Positions 18,818-28,037 of a stretch of DNA of 64,000 nt are shown in pieces; position 1 is the stretch's first letter; each line of letters starts with the position of its first letter. Position numbers and translations under genes: made by a program. The notes beneath the pieces were generated by a model. It searched no databases and was not told the origin of the DNA. It saw only the letters and a list, made by a program, of their open reading frames with translations. The stretch spans positions 3,044,001 through 3,108,000 of the forward strand of contig NZ_CP069370.1 in the NCBI RefSeq assembly GCF_019623905.1, read 5' to 3'. The DNA comes from Neotabrizicola shimadae. Its GTDB lineage: Bacteria; Pseudomonadota; Alphaproteobacteria; Rhodobacterales; Rhodobacteraceae.

Positions 18818-19777
18818 TCAGGCCGCCAGCCCCTTGGCGCCCATGTCCAGGAACTTGGTCCGCCGGTCCTTGACCAGCCAGTCGGCCTTCTTTCCCGCCA
18901 GCTCCTTCAGCATGGCCTCGATGGCCTTGCCCACCGCCTCGACGGTCTCCTTCCGGCCCCGCTGCGCGCCCCCCACCGGCTCCTTCACGATCCGGTCGAT
19001 GATCCCCAGCTTCTGCAGGTCCTGGGCCGTGAGCCGCAGCGCCTCCGCCGCCTCCCGCATCTTCTCGGCGTCCTTCCACAGGATCGAGGCGCAGCCCTCG
19101 GGGCTGATCACCGAATAGACCGAGTGCTCCAGCATGGCGATCCGGTTGGCCGTGGCAAAGGCCACCGCCCCGCCCGACCCGCCCTCGCCGATCACCACCG
19201 AAACCAGCGGCACCCCGATCTCCAGGCACTTCTCGGTGGACCGCGCGATCGCCTCCGCCTGCCCGCGCTCTTCAGCCCCCTTGCCGGGATAGGCGCCGGG
19301 CGTGTCGATCAGGGTGATCACCGGCAGCCGGAACCGGTCCGCCAGATCCATCAGCCGGATCGCCTTGCGATACCCCTCCGGCCGCGCCATCCCGAAGTTC
19401 CGCTCGATCCGCGACTTGGTATCGTGGCCCTTCTCGTGCCCGATCACCACCACCGCCTGATCGTTGAACCGCGCGAGCCCCCCCATCACCGCATGGTCGT
19501 CGGCAAAGTTCCGGTCCCCCGCCAGCGGCGTAAACTCGGAAAACAGCCCGTCGATATAGTCCCGGCAATGCGGCCGGTCGGGATGCCGCGCGACCTGGCA
19601 CTTCTGCCAGGCAGTCAGGCTCTTGTAGAGATCCTTCAGCGCCTGGTCGGCCTTCTTGTCCAGCGCCTCGGCTTCTTTGCCGACGTCCATCTGAGGATTG
19701 GTCCGGGCCAGCGATCGCAGCTCCTCTGCCTTGCCTTCGATCTCGGCAAGGGGCTTCTCGAAGTCGAGGTAGTTCAT
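18818..19777 (-). CDS. accA: Acetyl-CoA carboxylase carboxyltransferase subunit alpha
   Basis: A 319-residue AccA, one half of the carboxyltransferase that moves CO2 from carboxybiotin to acetyl-CoA in the first step of fatty acid synthesis. It begins [16 protein letters not shown] as usual for the family, and has the conserved GEGGSGGA oxyanion region and the [12 protein letters not shown] stretch. Length is normal. It stands alone: accD is not in the window. The stop is followed at once by repeat copy 1, which could act as its 3' end. Confidence 0.97.
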   Translation of the reverse strand: MNYLDFEKPLAEIEGKAEELRSLARTNPQMDVGKEAEALDKKADQALKDLYKSLTAWQKCQVARHPDRPHCRDYIDGLFSEFTPLAGDRNFADDHAVMGGLARFNDQAVVVIGHEKGHDTKSRIERNFGMARPEGYRKAIRLMDLADRFRLPVITLIDTPGAYPGKGAEERGQAEAIARSTEKCLEIGVPLVSVVIGEGGSGGAVAFATANRIAMLEHSVYSVISPEGCASILWKDAEKMREAAEALRLTAQDLQKLGIIDRIVKEPVGGAQRGRKETVEAVGKAIEAMLKELAGKKADWLVKDRRTKFLDMGAKGLAA

Positions 19778-19843
19778 CCGCTCAATCCCCGTTGGACGCC
19801 GCCCCTATATGGCCTTGCCCGGCGCCGCTTGCAACTCGGGCCG

Positions 19844-21112
19844 TCAACCCTGCAGATCCTCCAGCACCAGCGCCATCACCAGCGCAGAGTCCGCCATATC
19901 CTGCACGCCCACCCATTCGTCCGGCTGGTGCGCCAGGTGCAAGAGCCCCGGCCCATAGGCGATGCAGTTCTTCATCCTGCCGATGCGGTCGATGTGCTTC
20001 TGGTCATAGGTGCCGGGGCTGGCCACGAACTCGGCCACCCGGCCCAGCACGCGCTCCACCGCCGCCGCGGTGGAGCGCGCCACCGGCGCCTCGCGGTCGG
20101 TCATCACCGGCGCCACCTCGAACAGGTCGCGCATCGTCCAGTCGAAGCCGGGCCGCGTGGCCTTCAGCCCGTCCAGCAGCGCTACCACCTCGGATTTCAC
20201 CGCGGCCGGGTTCTCCTCGATCAGCCAGCGCCGGTCGATCACGATGCGGCAACGGTCGGCCACGCAGGGCGCGGGCAGCGAGGTGTCGCCATGGCCCGGC
20301 TCGCGCTCGCCGCCGTGGATCGAGTTGATGTTCAACGTGGCGTGGCGCGCCCCGTCCGGCACCACCGGCATGGCGGTGCGCCGCCCGGCCAAAGCCGGCA
20401 TCAGCCGCGCCTCGATCTCGGCTAGCACCGCCCCCATGTGGGTGATCGCCGAATCGCCCAGGAACGGCATCGAGCCATGGGCGATCCGCCCCTTCGTCTC
20501 GATCTCGGCCCACCAGACGCCGCGGTGGCCCAGGCAGATGCGGTCCTTGTTCAGCGGTTCGGGGATGATGACATGGTCCACCCGGCCCGGATCAAAATAC
20601 CCCCGCTCCGCCAGCCAGGCCACGCCGCCATAACCGCCGGATTCCTCGTCAGCCGTGGCCGAAATCTCGATGGCCCCGCGCCAGCCCGGCATCGCCTCCA
20701 GAAACGCCTCGACCGCAACCACAGAAGCCGCCAGCCCGCCCTTCATGTCGCAGGCGCCGCGGCCATAAATCCGGTCGCCGTCCAGTTCGCCCCCGAACGG
20801 GTCGCGCGTCCAGCCGTGGCCGACCTCCACCACATCGTGATGGCTGTTGAAATGCACGCAAGGCCCCGGCGCGTCGGACTCGATCCGCGCGACCATGTTC
20901 CAGCGCGGATGGGCGTCGCTGTCGCCCGGCGCGCCATGCGCGCGCAGCACCTGCACATGAAAGCCCGACCTGATCAGCCGCGCCGAAAGATAATCGCAAA
21001 TCTCCAGATACTTCCGCCCCGGCGGGTTCAGCGTCGGGATGCGGATCAGATCCTGCGCCAGTCCGATCAGGTCGGTACGGCGTGCGGCGATTTCGGCCCT
21101 CAGATGCTCCAT
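19844..21112 (-). CDS. M20 family metallopeptidase (ArgE/DapE type deacylase)
   Basis: A 422-residue zinc-dependent amidohydrolase. The metal ligands are recognisable in HFNSHHDVV, GRGACDMKGG (bridging Asp) and DEESGG (general-base Glu and the next ligand), with a lid domain in the middle and a final zinc histidine near the C terminus. It resembles the acetylornithine deacetylase/succinyl-diaminopimelate desuccinylase family; the true substrate of this branch is not clear. The ATG at 21112 matches the usual N terminus (MEHLRAEIAARR). Open frame upstream of it runs antisense to the next operon and is not real. It is divergent from the seven-gene operon. Confidence 0.88.
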   Translation of the reverse strand: MEHLRAEIAARRTDLIGLAQDLIRIPTLNPPGRKYLEICDYLSARLIRSGFHVQVLRAHGAPGDSDAHPRWNMVARIESDAPGPCVHFNSHHDVVEVGHGWTRDPFGGELDGDRIYGRGACDMKGGLAASVVAVEAFLEAMPGWRGAIEISATADEESGGYGGVAWLAERGYFDPGRVDHVIIPEPLNKDRICLGHRGVWWAEIETKGRIAHGSMPFLGDSAITHMGAVLAEIEARLMPALAGRRTAMPVVPDGARHATLNINSIHGGEREPGHGDTSLPAPCVADRCRIVIDRRWLIEENPAAVKSEVVALLDGLKATRPGFDWTMRDLFEVAPVMTDREAPVARSTAAAVERVLGRVAEFVASPGTYDQKHIDRIGRMKNCIAYGPGLLHLAHQPDEWVGVQDMADSALVMALVLEDLQG

Positions 21113-21169
21113 GCCGCCAGACTGCGCCCGGCATACGCGCAGGACAACCTTTTTCAGATGACGCCCCCC

Positions 21170-21198
21170 CTTCAAATCGACCATACTTCGCCCATGTA
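21170..21198 (+). promoter_or_regulatory. Candidate sigma-32 (RpoH) promoter for the seven-gene operon
   Basis: CTTCAAA (21170-21176), 14 bases, then CCCATGTA (21191-21198). The known heat-shock consensus is CTTGAAA, 13-17 bases, CCCCATNTA, so this differs at one -35 base and one -10 base. It would start transcription about 20 bases before the strong ribosome binding site GGGAGGATGGG at 21217. It is the only good promoter-like sequence I see in the 115-bp divergent gap. Confidence 0.45.
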
Positions 21199-21227
21199 AA
21201 TACCTGTAACTTTTCCGGGAGGATGGG

Positions 21228-22301
21228 ATGGCCGACCTGAACGCCGCGATTGCCGACAGCCAGAAGCAGGTGGCAGAAGCCCAGGCGAAGATTTCTGCGA
21301 TCACCGGGCGGATCGAGGCGGCGCGCGCCAAGCTGGACGCGGGCGAGGCGGCCATCGACATCGAGAACGCCACGCTGGAGGACGTGCACAAGCACACCGA
21401 CCTGATGAACGCCAACATCGCCGAGCTCATCATGGGGCTGGACGATGTGACCGCCGGCTTTTCCAAGGACTTCGACGAGATGCGGTCCAAGACCGGCGTC
21501 GAAAGCTTCATCGGCATCTTTTCGGCGGCCAAGTCCGAATCCATGCGCCAGGAACGCCTGCGCACGGCGTCCATCGACGACAAGCTGCAGGACCTGATCG
21601 CCAAGTCCGATGTCATCGTGAAGCTGTTGCAGGGCCAGCTGGATCTGCTGAACGGCCAGAAGGCGCGGGTGGAAACCAACCTGTCCGGGACGCTTACGGA
21701 ACGCGAGGAAGTGGTGGCCGCGCTGACCGCGGTGCGCAACGAGATCCTCGGCATGGACCCGAAAATCATCGAGCTGGAAAACAAGATCAGCGTAGAACAG
21801 GACGCCGCCGCGCGCACCAAGCTGGAAACCGACCTGGCCGAGATGAACCGCGCCTACAACGCGCTGGTGCAGGACGAACAGGTGAAGCTGGCGAAAAGCC
21901 AGACGCTGGAACGCTATATCGAGAAGGGCAAGACCTGGATGGATTCGCTGCAAAACCAGGCGGCGACCCAGATGGTGCTGATCAACAAGCTGCAGACGGA
22001 TACCAAGCAGCGCGTGGTGCTGTATGACGCCCTGACCGCCAGCCTGAAGACGGCGCAGCAGCAGGACGTCGCCCACCGCATCAACGAGATCGGCGTGAAG
22101 ACGGATCAAGAGGCCCAGGCCGCCATGGCCGCCATCGGTGCGGCCACCAACGACAAGATGGCCGACATGCTGGAGGCACACGAAGGCCACATGGTCTTTG
22201 CCCGCCAGATTCTGGAGCAGAAGGCCAAGGCCGACGAACGTTTTGCTCGGCGCTTTGCCAGCATCGTCGAAAAGCACGACAAGAACGCCTACGGGGAATA
22301 A
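21228..22301 (+). CDS. Long helical coiled-coil protein, TelA-like layout
   Basis: A 357-residue, almost entirely alpha-helical, charged protein with no signal peptide or membrane helix, so cytoplasmic. Heptad-like coiled coil is clear at about residues 1-50 and 160-240. The second half (LINKLQTDTKQRVVLYDALTA) recalls the arrangement of TelA/tellurite-resistance proteins, but I do not see enough identity to assign it to that family. It is the first gene of a compact operon with a AAA+ ATPase and several membrane proteins; a structural or adaptor role is plausible. A strong ribosome binding site precedes the ATG. The stop abuts the next start. Confidence 0.85.
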   Translation: MADLNAAIADSQKQVAEAQAKISAITGRIEAARAKLDAGEAAIDIENATLEDVHKHTDLMNANIAELIMGLDDVTAGFSKDFDEMRSKTGVESFIGIFSAAKSESMRQERLRTASIDDKLQDLIAKSDVIVKLLQGQLDLLNGQKARVETNLSGTLTEREEVVAALTAVRNEILGMDPKIIELENKISVEQDAAARTKLETDLAEMNRAYNALVQDEQVKLAKSQTLERYIEKGKTWMDSLQNQAATQMVLINKLQTDTKQRVVLYDALTASLKTAQQQDVAHRINEIGVKTDQEAQAAMAAIGAATNDKMADMLEAHEGHMVFARQILEQKAKADERFARRFASIVEKHDKNAYGE

Positions 22302-23429
22302 GTGGACAACGAGGTCAAGGACGTCCTGACCAGCGACCATCAGGAAATCTATGATACCCTCGTCGCACGCAGCTATTTCGGCATGTTCGAAAAGATCACC
22401 GGGCATCTCGCCCGCGTGGCCGATGCGATGCAGGACGAGGGCCGGCTGACCCGCACCGAGGCGCGCATCCTGAACGCTCATGTCGGCTCGGTCGCCGCCA
22501 CCTTCCGGGCGCTGTCGTGGAAATACCTGATGACTGGGCGGGTCGAAGGGCCGCTGCCCGGCCGGCTGACCTTTGACCGCCACGAAAGCGGCTTTCCCAT
22601 CGCGCAGGAGCTGATGGTGATGGCGGTGGATGCGGCGCAGGCGGAAAAGCACCTCGCCGGCATGGCCTCGGAAGCCGAGCTGAAGGACCGGATGATCCGC
22701 CAGATCGTCGGCGACCTGACCATCCCGACGCAGTTGCAATTCGCCCTGTCGCAGCGGCTTTACTACGAGGCGCTGTTGACCGGGAACCTCTTCCAGGCCC
22801 GCAACGACCCCGATGGCCAGTGGCTCGGCGAAGACGAGGGCCGCCGGTTCCTTCTGCACTGGTCGGTCTATGACACGCAGGAAAACCTGCCGATCATCTA
22901 CCTGATGGACGTGGAAGAGGCAGGCAGGCGCCCGCTTCTGGCCGATGACAGGCGCTGGCCACAGGTGCGGGCGCATCTGATGGCGCAATCCGTCGCGGGG
23001 CTGAAACTCCTCACCATCGCGCAAGGCTTCGACACCGATTTCCCCGACATCCAGCCAAAGCGCCTGCGCCGCCTGCGCCTTGGCCCGATGTATTCCCACG
23101 CCTTCACGCTGCAATCCGGGCCCATCTCGCAGGTGCTGGCCAATGCCGGCGGCCCGCCCGATCAGGACTGGGCCCTGGTCTGGACGGTGGAGGACCTGGT
23201 TTCCGAACGCACCGAACAGGTGAAGGACGGCTGGTTCTCGACCACCACGCGCGAGATCTGGAAGCTTGACCCCCTCAAGGGTGCCGAGGATGGCACGACC
23301 TCGACCACCCGCATGATCATCCTGCCCGAACGGCCCAACCAGGTCCTGACCGAGATGAACCCCCCCGGCTTCCGCGACCCGCGCCGCTTCGTCGTCGATG
23401 CCGCGGGCCGGCTGGTGCCGCAACGATGA
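22302..23429 (+). CDS. Conserved protein of unknown function in the AAA+ operon
   Basis: A 375-residue soluble protein, no membrane helices or signal peptide. The N-terminal half is helical (DHQEIYDTLVARSYF; RIVGDLTI-type region), the C-terminal half looks beta-rich (WALVWTVEDLVSE, REIWKLDPL). I recognise no domain. It starts with a GTG directly after the TAA of the coiled-coil gene, with GGGGAA overlapping that stop as ribosome binding site, so the two are translationally coupled. The following ATPase gene starts 34 bases after its stop. Its role is presumably as a partner of the ATPase or of the coiled-coil protein. Confidence 0.85.
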   Translation: MDNEVKDVLTSDHQEIYDTLVARSYFGMFEKITGHLARVADAMQDEGRLTRTEARILNAHVGSVAATFRALSWKYLMTGRVEGPLPGRLTFDRHESGFPIAQELMVMAVDAAQAEKHLAGMASEAELKDRMIRQIVGDLTIPTQLQFALSQRLYYEALLTGNLFQARNDPDGQWLGEDEGRRFLLHWSVYDTQENLPIIYLMDVEEAGRRPLLADDRRWPQVRAHLMAQSVAGLKLLTIAQGFDTDFPDIQPKRLRRLRLGPMYSHAFTLQSGPISQVLANAGGPPDQDWALVWTVEDLVSERTEQVKDGWFSTTTREIWKLDPLKGAEDGTTSTTRMIILPERPNQVLTEMNPPGFRDPRRFVVDAAGRLVPQR

Positions 23430-23463
23430 ACCGTTCCCGCCCCGGAACCAGGAAAGGCCCGGC

Positions 23464-25395
23464 ATGACCACGCGCGACACGATGGAACTGCCCGAAGCCG
23501 CGATCCGCGCCCAGTATCCGGCGGCGCTCGGTCTCGTCACCGGCTTCGACCACGCGCCCCGGCTGGCAAAGCCCACCGCGCCGACCGCCGCCGCCCCGGA
23601 ACGCTCGCCCGGCATTCCCGCGCCTGCCCGCTTCCGCTCCACCACGCCGGGCCTCGCCGCGCGCCCGACGACCCGCCCCGGCGGCGTCCACCTTGCGGGC
23701 CGGATCGAGACGCTAGGCGATGGCCTCGTCACGCCGCTTCAGGCGACGGTTCTCACCACGCTCCGCCGCGGCCTCGCCATCGCGCTGGCGATGGGCGAAG
23801 GCTTTGCCGCGCAATCGGGCCTCGCGGAACTGAAGAAGGCCAATCTCGAATCCCGCCTGCCCGACAGCCGTCGCGCCGAATTCACCGAACTGCTGGCCGC
23901 CGAGGCGCTGATCACGCTGCATGTCTTCGCCAATGCCACCGCCTTCCTGCTGGCCCCCCACCTAGGCGCCACCACGGTCGAGGTCGGCACGGTCGAGGAA
24001 GTGCTGACCGACAACGCCCCCCTCGCCCTGCAGGGCGCTTTGTGGGAACTGGACCAGGACATCGCCACCCTGGCCACGGATGAGACGCGCCTCGCCCCCA
24101 CCGTTGCCGCCTTCTGCGAGGCGCTGATGGAAAAGGTGGCGCTGCGCGCCGCCACCGCCCCGCGCCTTTCCGCCTTCGACGGCGCCAGCTGGAAGGTCGA
24201 GGCCGATGCGCTGACGCTCTCCGGCTTCCGCCCCGCCCGCGCGGCCAAGGGCGGCGCGCTGGTCATGGCCTTCAAGAAGCCCGAAGAGGTGATCGGCAAC
24301 CACATCGCCAAGTACCAGGCGATGCGGCTGGCGAAGATGCTGATGGCCTATGATTTCGACCGCCGGCTGAACCCCTTTGCCGAACTGGGCGGCTTCATCT
24401 TCACCTTCATGGGCGACGGCAAGCCCGGCACCGGCAAGACCACGCTGATTCAAATGATGGCCGGCCTGATCCACGGCTATTGCCAGATGGCCGGCTACCC
24501 CTTCCGCTACCAGAACTTCTCGATCGACCAGATCGACAGCTACCAGGGCAAGTCCGGCCAGAACGCCAAGGCCTTCATCGACGCCGTCATCGACCCCACC
24601 GTGATCGCCTTCGGCACCATCGACGACATCGACCAGGTCGCCGGCAAGCGCGGCGACCGCCAGTCCAGCGCGGGCCAGCAGGAGGTGACGGCAGTCTTCA
24701 TGCAGGCCTTCGCCGGGGCCGGCACCGTGGTCCGCGGCAACTGCACCTTCGGCATGTTCTCGAACTACCCCGAGAACGTCGACGACGCGCTCCGCCAGCG
24801 TGCGGGCGCGCGCTTCCTGGTCGATGGCCCCCGAAGCCGCGAGGATTACATCGACATCCTCACCCTGCTTCTGGGCAAGAACCACGCCATCCCCCTCGGC
24901 GACCACGCGCTATACGCCAACCAGGAAATCAAGCGCGCCGTGGCGGCCAGTTTCGAAGGCCACGGCCGCCCGCACGAAGAGGGGCTGCTAAAGGTCTGGG
25001 AGAAGGTCGAGGCTGACCTCGGCCCGCTCGACACGCTGGCCAAGCTCGGCACCTACCTGAAGGCGATCCAGGAAGCCGACGACCGCTTCACCGGCCGCGC
25101 GATCAAGAACATCACCGATGCGGTGAAGGTCCGCGCCATGGATTTCGAACTTCCGGACGAGTGGATGGAAAAGCCCGACCTGTTCCTGTTCAGACCCTAC
25201 GACGACAAGCTGGCCATGATCCGCGACCTGATGCAGCCCATCACGGTCGACATGGTGGTGCAGGAAATCCACCGCTACGCCGACAGCGAATTCCGCTATG
25301 CCGACAAGTCCGACGAGGCGGCCATCGAGGGCATGGTGCGGGACATGGCCCGCGCCGAGGAAGCCAAGCGGCGGTATCTGGAGGGGCGGGGGTGA
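23464..25395 (+). CDS. AAA+ ATPase of an uncharacterised operon
   Basis: A 643-residue ATPase. Residues 1-75 are Pro/Ala/Thr-rich and probably disordered, ~75-240 is a helical domain, ~265-470 is the AAA+ core. Walker A is GKPGTGKT at 319-326, the Walker B-like TIDDID at 385-390, sensor 1 is Asn434 in FSNYPEN, and Arg446/Arg450 in LRQRAGAR are arginine-finger candidates. All catalytic residues look intact. A C-terminal helical part (~470-643) may bind substrate or partners. The ATG at 23464 has AGGAAAGG upstream. It overlaps the next small gene by GTGA. It is probably the motor of the system; its substrate is unknown. MoxR and ClpX-like families are alternatives, but it lacks their flanking domains. 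Confidence 0.9.
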   Translation: MTTRDTMELPEAAIRAQYPAALGLVTGFDHAPRLAKPTAPTAAAPERSPGIPAPARFRSTTPGLAARPTTRPGGVHLAGRIETLGDGLVTPLQATVLTTLRRGLAIALAMGEGFAAQSGLAELKKANLESRLPDSRRAEFTELLAAEALITLHVFANATAFLLAPHLGATTVEVGTVEEVLTDNAPLALQGALWELDQDIATLATDETRLAPTVAAFCEALMEKVALRAATAPRLSAFDGASWKVEADALTLSGFRPARAAKGGALVMAFKKPEEVIGNHIAKYQAMRLAKMLMAYDFDRRLNPFAELGGFIFTFMGDGKPGTGKTTLIQMMAGLIHGYCQMAGYPFRYQNFSIDQIDSYQGKSGQNAKAFIDAVIDPTVIAFGTIDDIDQVAGKRGDRQSSAGQQEVTAVFMQAFAGAGTVVRGNCTFGMFSNYPENVDDALRQRAGARFLVDGPRSREDYIDILTLLLGKNHAIPLGDHALYANQEIKRAVAASFEGHGRPHEEGLLKVWEKVEADLGPLDTLAKLGTYLKAIQEADDRFTGRAIKNITDAVKVRAMDFELPDEWMEKPDLFLFRPYDDKLAMIRDLMQPITVDMVVQEIHRYADSEFRYADKSDEAAIEGMVRDMARAEEAKRRYLEGRG

Positions 25396-25658
25396 AGGTG
25401 GTTCGGACCCTGCTCATCTGGTTCCTGGTTGTCGGGGCCTTTGCCATGGTGACGGCCGTTGCCAGCGTCTTGGTATTCTGCAGTGCAAACGCTCTGCTTC
25501 CGCCGGCCTTCTGGTCCGACGGCCAGTGCAGTGCCTCTGACAAACCAGCCGAGGTGTTCAATATCTTCTTGTACCTGGGTGCACTGACGGGAATGGCCAT
25601 TTCCGCTGTAGCAGCGATGGTCAGGTTTGCGGTGCGCCGTTGGAGTCCCGCCCCATGA
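25392..25658 (+). CDS. Small two-helix membrane protein
   Basis: An 88-residue protein with hydrophobic helices at about 6-28 and 57-78 and a short loop between them holding Cys at about 30 and 47 (VFCSANALL, DGQCSAS), a possible disulfide if periplasmic. The C terminus is basic (RFAVRRWS), so it probably faces the cytoplasm. The GTG start at 25392 overlaps the ATPase stop (GTGA), and its own stop overlaps the next ATG (ATGA). This tight coupling is the main evidence that it is real; I recognise no family. Other members of this operon type may lack it. Confidence 0.7.
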   Translation: MKVVRTLLIWFLVVGAFAMVTAVASVLVFCSANALLPPAFWSDGQCSASDKPAEVFNIFLYLGALTGMAISAVAAMVRFAVRRWSPAP

Positions 25659-27016
25659 AACGCCTCATCTCCAAGGGCCTGATGTTCGGCAACCTCGTCG
25701 AGGTCTCCTCGCCGCAACTGGTCGAACGCTACAACCGAGCGCTCAAGCACCTGACGGGCAAGACCACGGCCCAGACCGATTTCCACATCGACATCTCGGG
25801 CTATTCGCCCGAGATCGGCGACGAGTTGGATGATGACCTCTACCTCAACCCCAACGGCTGCAACCGGCAGTTCATTCTGCTGACCACCGCGCAGAAATCC
25901 GCGCCGCTTCTGAACATCAAGTTCTCCACCTCGCGCGGCATCCTGCGGCAGTTCATCGAAGCGAACGAGCCGCAGCTCTTTGCCCTGACCGCCCGAGACG
26001 CGGTGGCGGGGGAATTGCAGGGTTCAGTCTACGAGGTCTCCACCCCGGCCAAACTGCTCGACATCCGCAAGATCACGGTCGAGGCCGATACCATCGGCGG
26101 CCATGTCGCCGATGCCGAAAAACTCGCAGGCCTGATCGACCGCTTCCGCACCGAACCCGACGGCTGGCGCGACGACGTGCTGATCGCCGAGATGATCGGG
26201 CTGGCCAAGAAGACCGGCGACGTCACCCGCGTGCCGATCCGCCTGCCCGCCATGACCTTCGAACAGCCCAGCTTCTGGACCAGCCATTTCGGCGGGCTCT
26301 ACATCTTCCGCGATGTGGCCATCCCCGGCGTGATCTCCACCCTGCCCCGGCAAAGCCTGGGCGCCATGCCGATCTCGCCGGTCATGGACATGTCCATGCG
26401 CAACCACATCGCCGACTGGCTGGAGCGCAATGCGCTGGTGGAACCCATCGTGCAGGCGCGCGGCATGGATGCGGCGGCGGTGATCCGCCAGAAGATGGAC
26501 TTCATCCTGGTCGATGCCGCCGACGGGCTGAACCTCGATATCGGCGATGCCCGACGGACCGAGCTGCGCAAGATCGCCTACCGACTGGGCGACCAGTTGC
26601 CCGACGAATTCCTGGGCCTCGCCGCGCTTCTGCGGTGGGTGGAAGGCGCGGGCGACTGGCCGCGCATCTCGTCGGAACACCCCAGCTATTTCTACACGCT
26701 ACGTGCCAAGGCCGGCCCGCACCGCGACCTTGTGAACATGGCTCTCGCCCAACTCGCACCGCTCGACGTGCGCCAGATGTTCATCACCCACAAGGAACTG
26801 TTCTACGCCGCCTATGCCACCTGGTCCGACCGCAAGCGCCAGTATGTGGCGGATTTCCTGGAACGGGAGTATCAGGTGGACAAGCAGGGCGCGCGCGCCG
26901 CGCTTTTCGGCCCGGAACCCGGCATGGACGAAGCCCACCGCCCCGACCCCAAACCCGCCCGCAGCCTCGCCTCCGAGGTCGGCCCCTGGGGCGCCTTGCG
27001 GAGGGACCGCCGATGA
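25655..27016 (+). CDS. Conserved protein of unknown function (DUF6638-like)
   Basis: A 453-residue protein with no membrane helices. The N-terminal region (MKRLISKGLMFGNL, then HIDISGYSPEIGDEL and YLNPNGCNRQFI) is what I remember as highly conserved among Rhodobacterales proteins catalogued as DUF6638; that name is from memory. The middle (PAMTFEQPSFWTSHFGGLY) looks beta-rich, and the C-terminal part is helical. No catalytic motif is recognisable. It overlaps the genes on both sides by ATGA, so it is made together with the small membrane proteins of the operon. Confidence 0.88.
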   Translation: MKRLISKGLMFGNLVEVSSPQLVERYNRALKHLTGKTTAQTDFHIDISGYSPEIGDELDDDLYLNPNGCNRQFILLTTAQKSAPLLNIKFSTSRGILRQFIEANEPQLFALTARDAVAGELQGSVYEVSTPAKLLDIRKITVEADTIGGHVADAEKLAGLIDRFRTEPDGWRDDVLIAEMIGLAKKTGDVTRVPIRLPAMTFEQPSFWTSHFGGLYIFRDVAIPGVISTLPRQSLGAMPISPVMDMSMRNHIADWLERNALVEPIVQARGMDAAAVIRQKMDFILVDAADGLNLDIGDARRTELRKIAYRLGDQLPDEFLGLAALLRWVEGAGDWPRISSEHPSYFYTLRAKAGPHRDLVNMALAQLAPLDVRQMFITHKELFYAAYATWSDRKRQYVADFLEREYQVDKQGARAALFGPEPGMDEAHRPDPKPARSLASEVGPWGALRRDRR

Positions 27017-27285
27017 TCCTTGGCCTCGCCCGGCTCGCACTGTTCCTGTTCGTCGCGCTCACCGTCCTGTTCTTCCTGTTGCGCATCTACGCCCGCTCGC
27101 TGCGGCGCGAGGCGCTGGAAAAGGAATGGGACGAAGGCGGCATCGCCGAGGACCGCGACGCCTTCATCCACCGCGGCATGGCCGCCTATGACAAAAGCCT
27201 GTTCGTCAAGCTGTTCTGGCTGGTCTATGTCATCCCAACGGTGGTGATCTCCGCGCTCGTCTATTTCCTGAACTTCTACCAGTAG
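27013..27285 (+). CDS. Small membrane protein with two helices
   Basis: A 90-residue protein: hydrophobic helix at about 2-22, a charged amphipathic middle (RREALEKEWDEGG), and a second helix at about 66-86. Both ends are probably on the same side of the inner membrane. Start ATG at 27013 overlaps the previous stop (ATGA). No family recognised; it lies between the conserved 453-residue protein and the DUF1523 protein, suggesting a membrane subunit of the same complex. Confidence 0.8.
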   Translation: MILGLARLALFLFVALTVLFFLLRIYARSLRREALEKEWDEGGIAEDRDAFIHRGMAAYDKSLFVKLFWLVYVIPTVVISALVYFLNFYQ

Positions 27286-27302
27286 TCCCGAAAGGCCCCG
27301 CC

Positions 27303-27986
27303 ATGCTTCGCAAGTTGAAATGGATCATGCTCACGCTGCTCGCGCTGATCCTCGGGCTTTTCCTGCACTACAACCTGCCACAGACCGACATCGTGCGCAT
27401 CGTCGGCACCTCGTTCCGCGGCATGGATCTCGGATGGGAAAACCAGTGGGCCTTCTCCGCCCCCGAATCCGGCTCAAACACCGCCAATTCCGCCAGCCGC
27501 GACATCCTGTTCATCGACACGGTCACGCCCAGTGGCCGGCCCTCGGTGTTCCGCAACGAAGACACTGCCTGGGGCTGGCCGCCCTATTTCAAATTCAACA
27601 GCTTCGACCTGCAGGCCGCCGCCGGCAACCTGGCCTCCACCGCCGAGGCGCCGAAATGGGTGGCCATCACCCATTACGGCTGGCGCATCCAGTTCCTGAC
27701 CATCTTCCCCAACGCCATCAAGGTCCGCCAGGTCGAAAGCCCCGATGTCACCATCATACCCTGGGGCTCGATCATCATCCTCACCGTGCTCGCCCTGCTG
27801 GCCTTCCTGTTCTGGCGCATGTGGGCACAGTTCCACGAACGCACGATCGAACCCGCGATGATCGAGGTCGAAGAGGCGCTGGATGCCGTAGACGCGCGCG
27901 CCGATGCCGCAAAGGCCCAGGCCCGCGGCACCTGGGGCCGCTTCACCGCCTGGCTCGGCACCTGGCGCGCCAAGCCGCGAAAGTAG
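27303..27986 (+). CDS. DUF1523 family membrane protein
   Basis: A 227-residue protein with an N-terminal helix (about 8-24) followed by the typical DUF1523 segment LPQTDIVRIVGT, a predominantly beta periplasmic domain (about 30-150), a second helix (about 153-172) and a cytoplasmic basic helical tail (172-227). DUF1523 has no known function. Gene follows its neighbour by 17 bases with a GAAAGG ribosome binding site, and is the last of the operon; the strong terminator beyond it is oriented for the opposite strand but may act on both. It could present the complex to the periplasm. Confidence 0.9.
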   Translation: MLRKLKWIMLTLLALILGLFLHYNLPQTDIVRIVGTSFRGMDLGWENQWAFSAPESGSNTANSASRDILFIDTVTPSGRPSVFRNEDTAWGWPPYFKFNSFDLQAAAGNLASTAEAPKWVAITHYGWRIQFLTIFPNAIKVRQVESPDVTIIPWGSIIILTVLALLAFLFWRMWAQFHERTIEPAMIEVEEALDAVDARADAAKAQARGTWGRFTAWLGTWRAKPRK

Positions 27987-28037
27987 GCACAAGCGGTCAA
28001 GGCGCTCGACAAACGGGCGCAACGTGGGCAAAGGTTG

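Noticed and set aside
21228-22301. Assignment of the coiled-coil protein as a tellurite-resistance TelA protein
   Set aside because: Only the helical layout is similar; diagnostic sequence motifs could not be confirmed by eye.
20649-23732. 1027-codon minus-strand frame across the AAA+ operon
   Set aside because: Its C-terminal part merely shadows the M20 peptidase and the rest is antisense to the coiled-coil and unknown genes; composition is that of a shadow frame.
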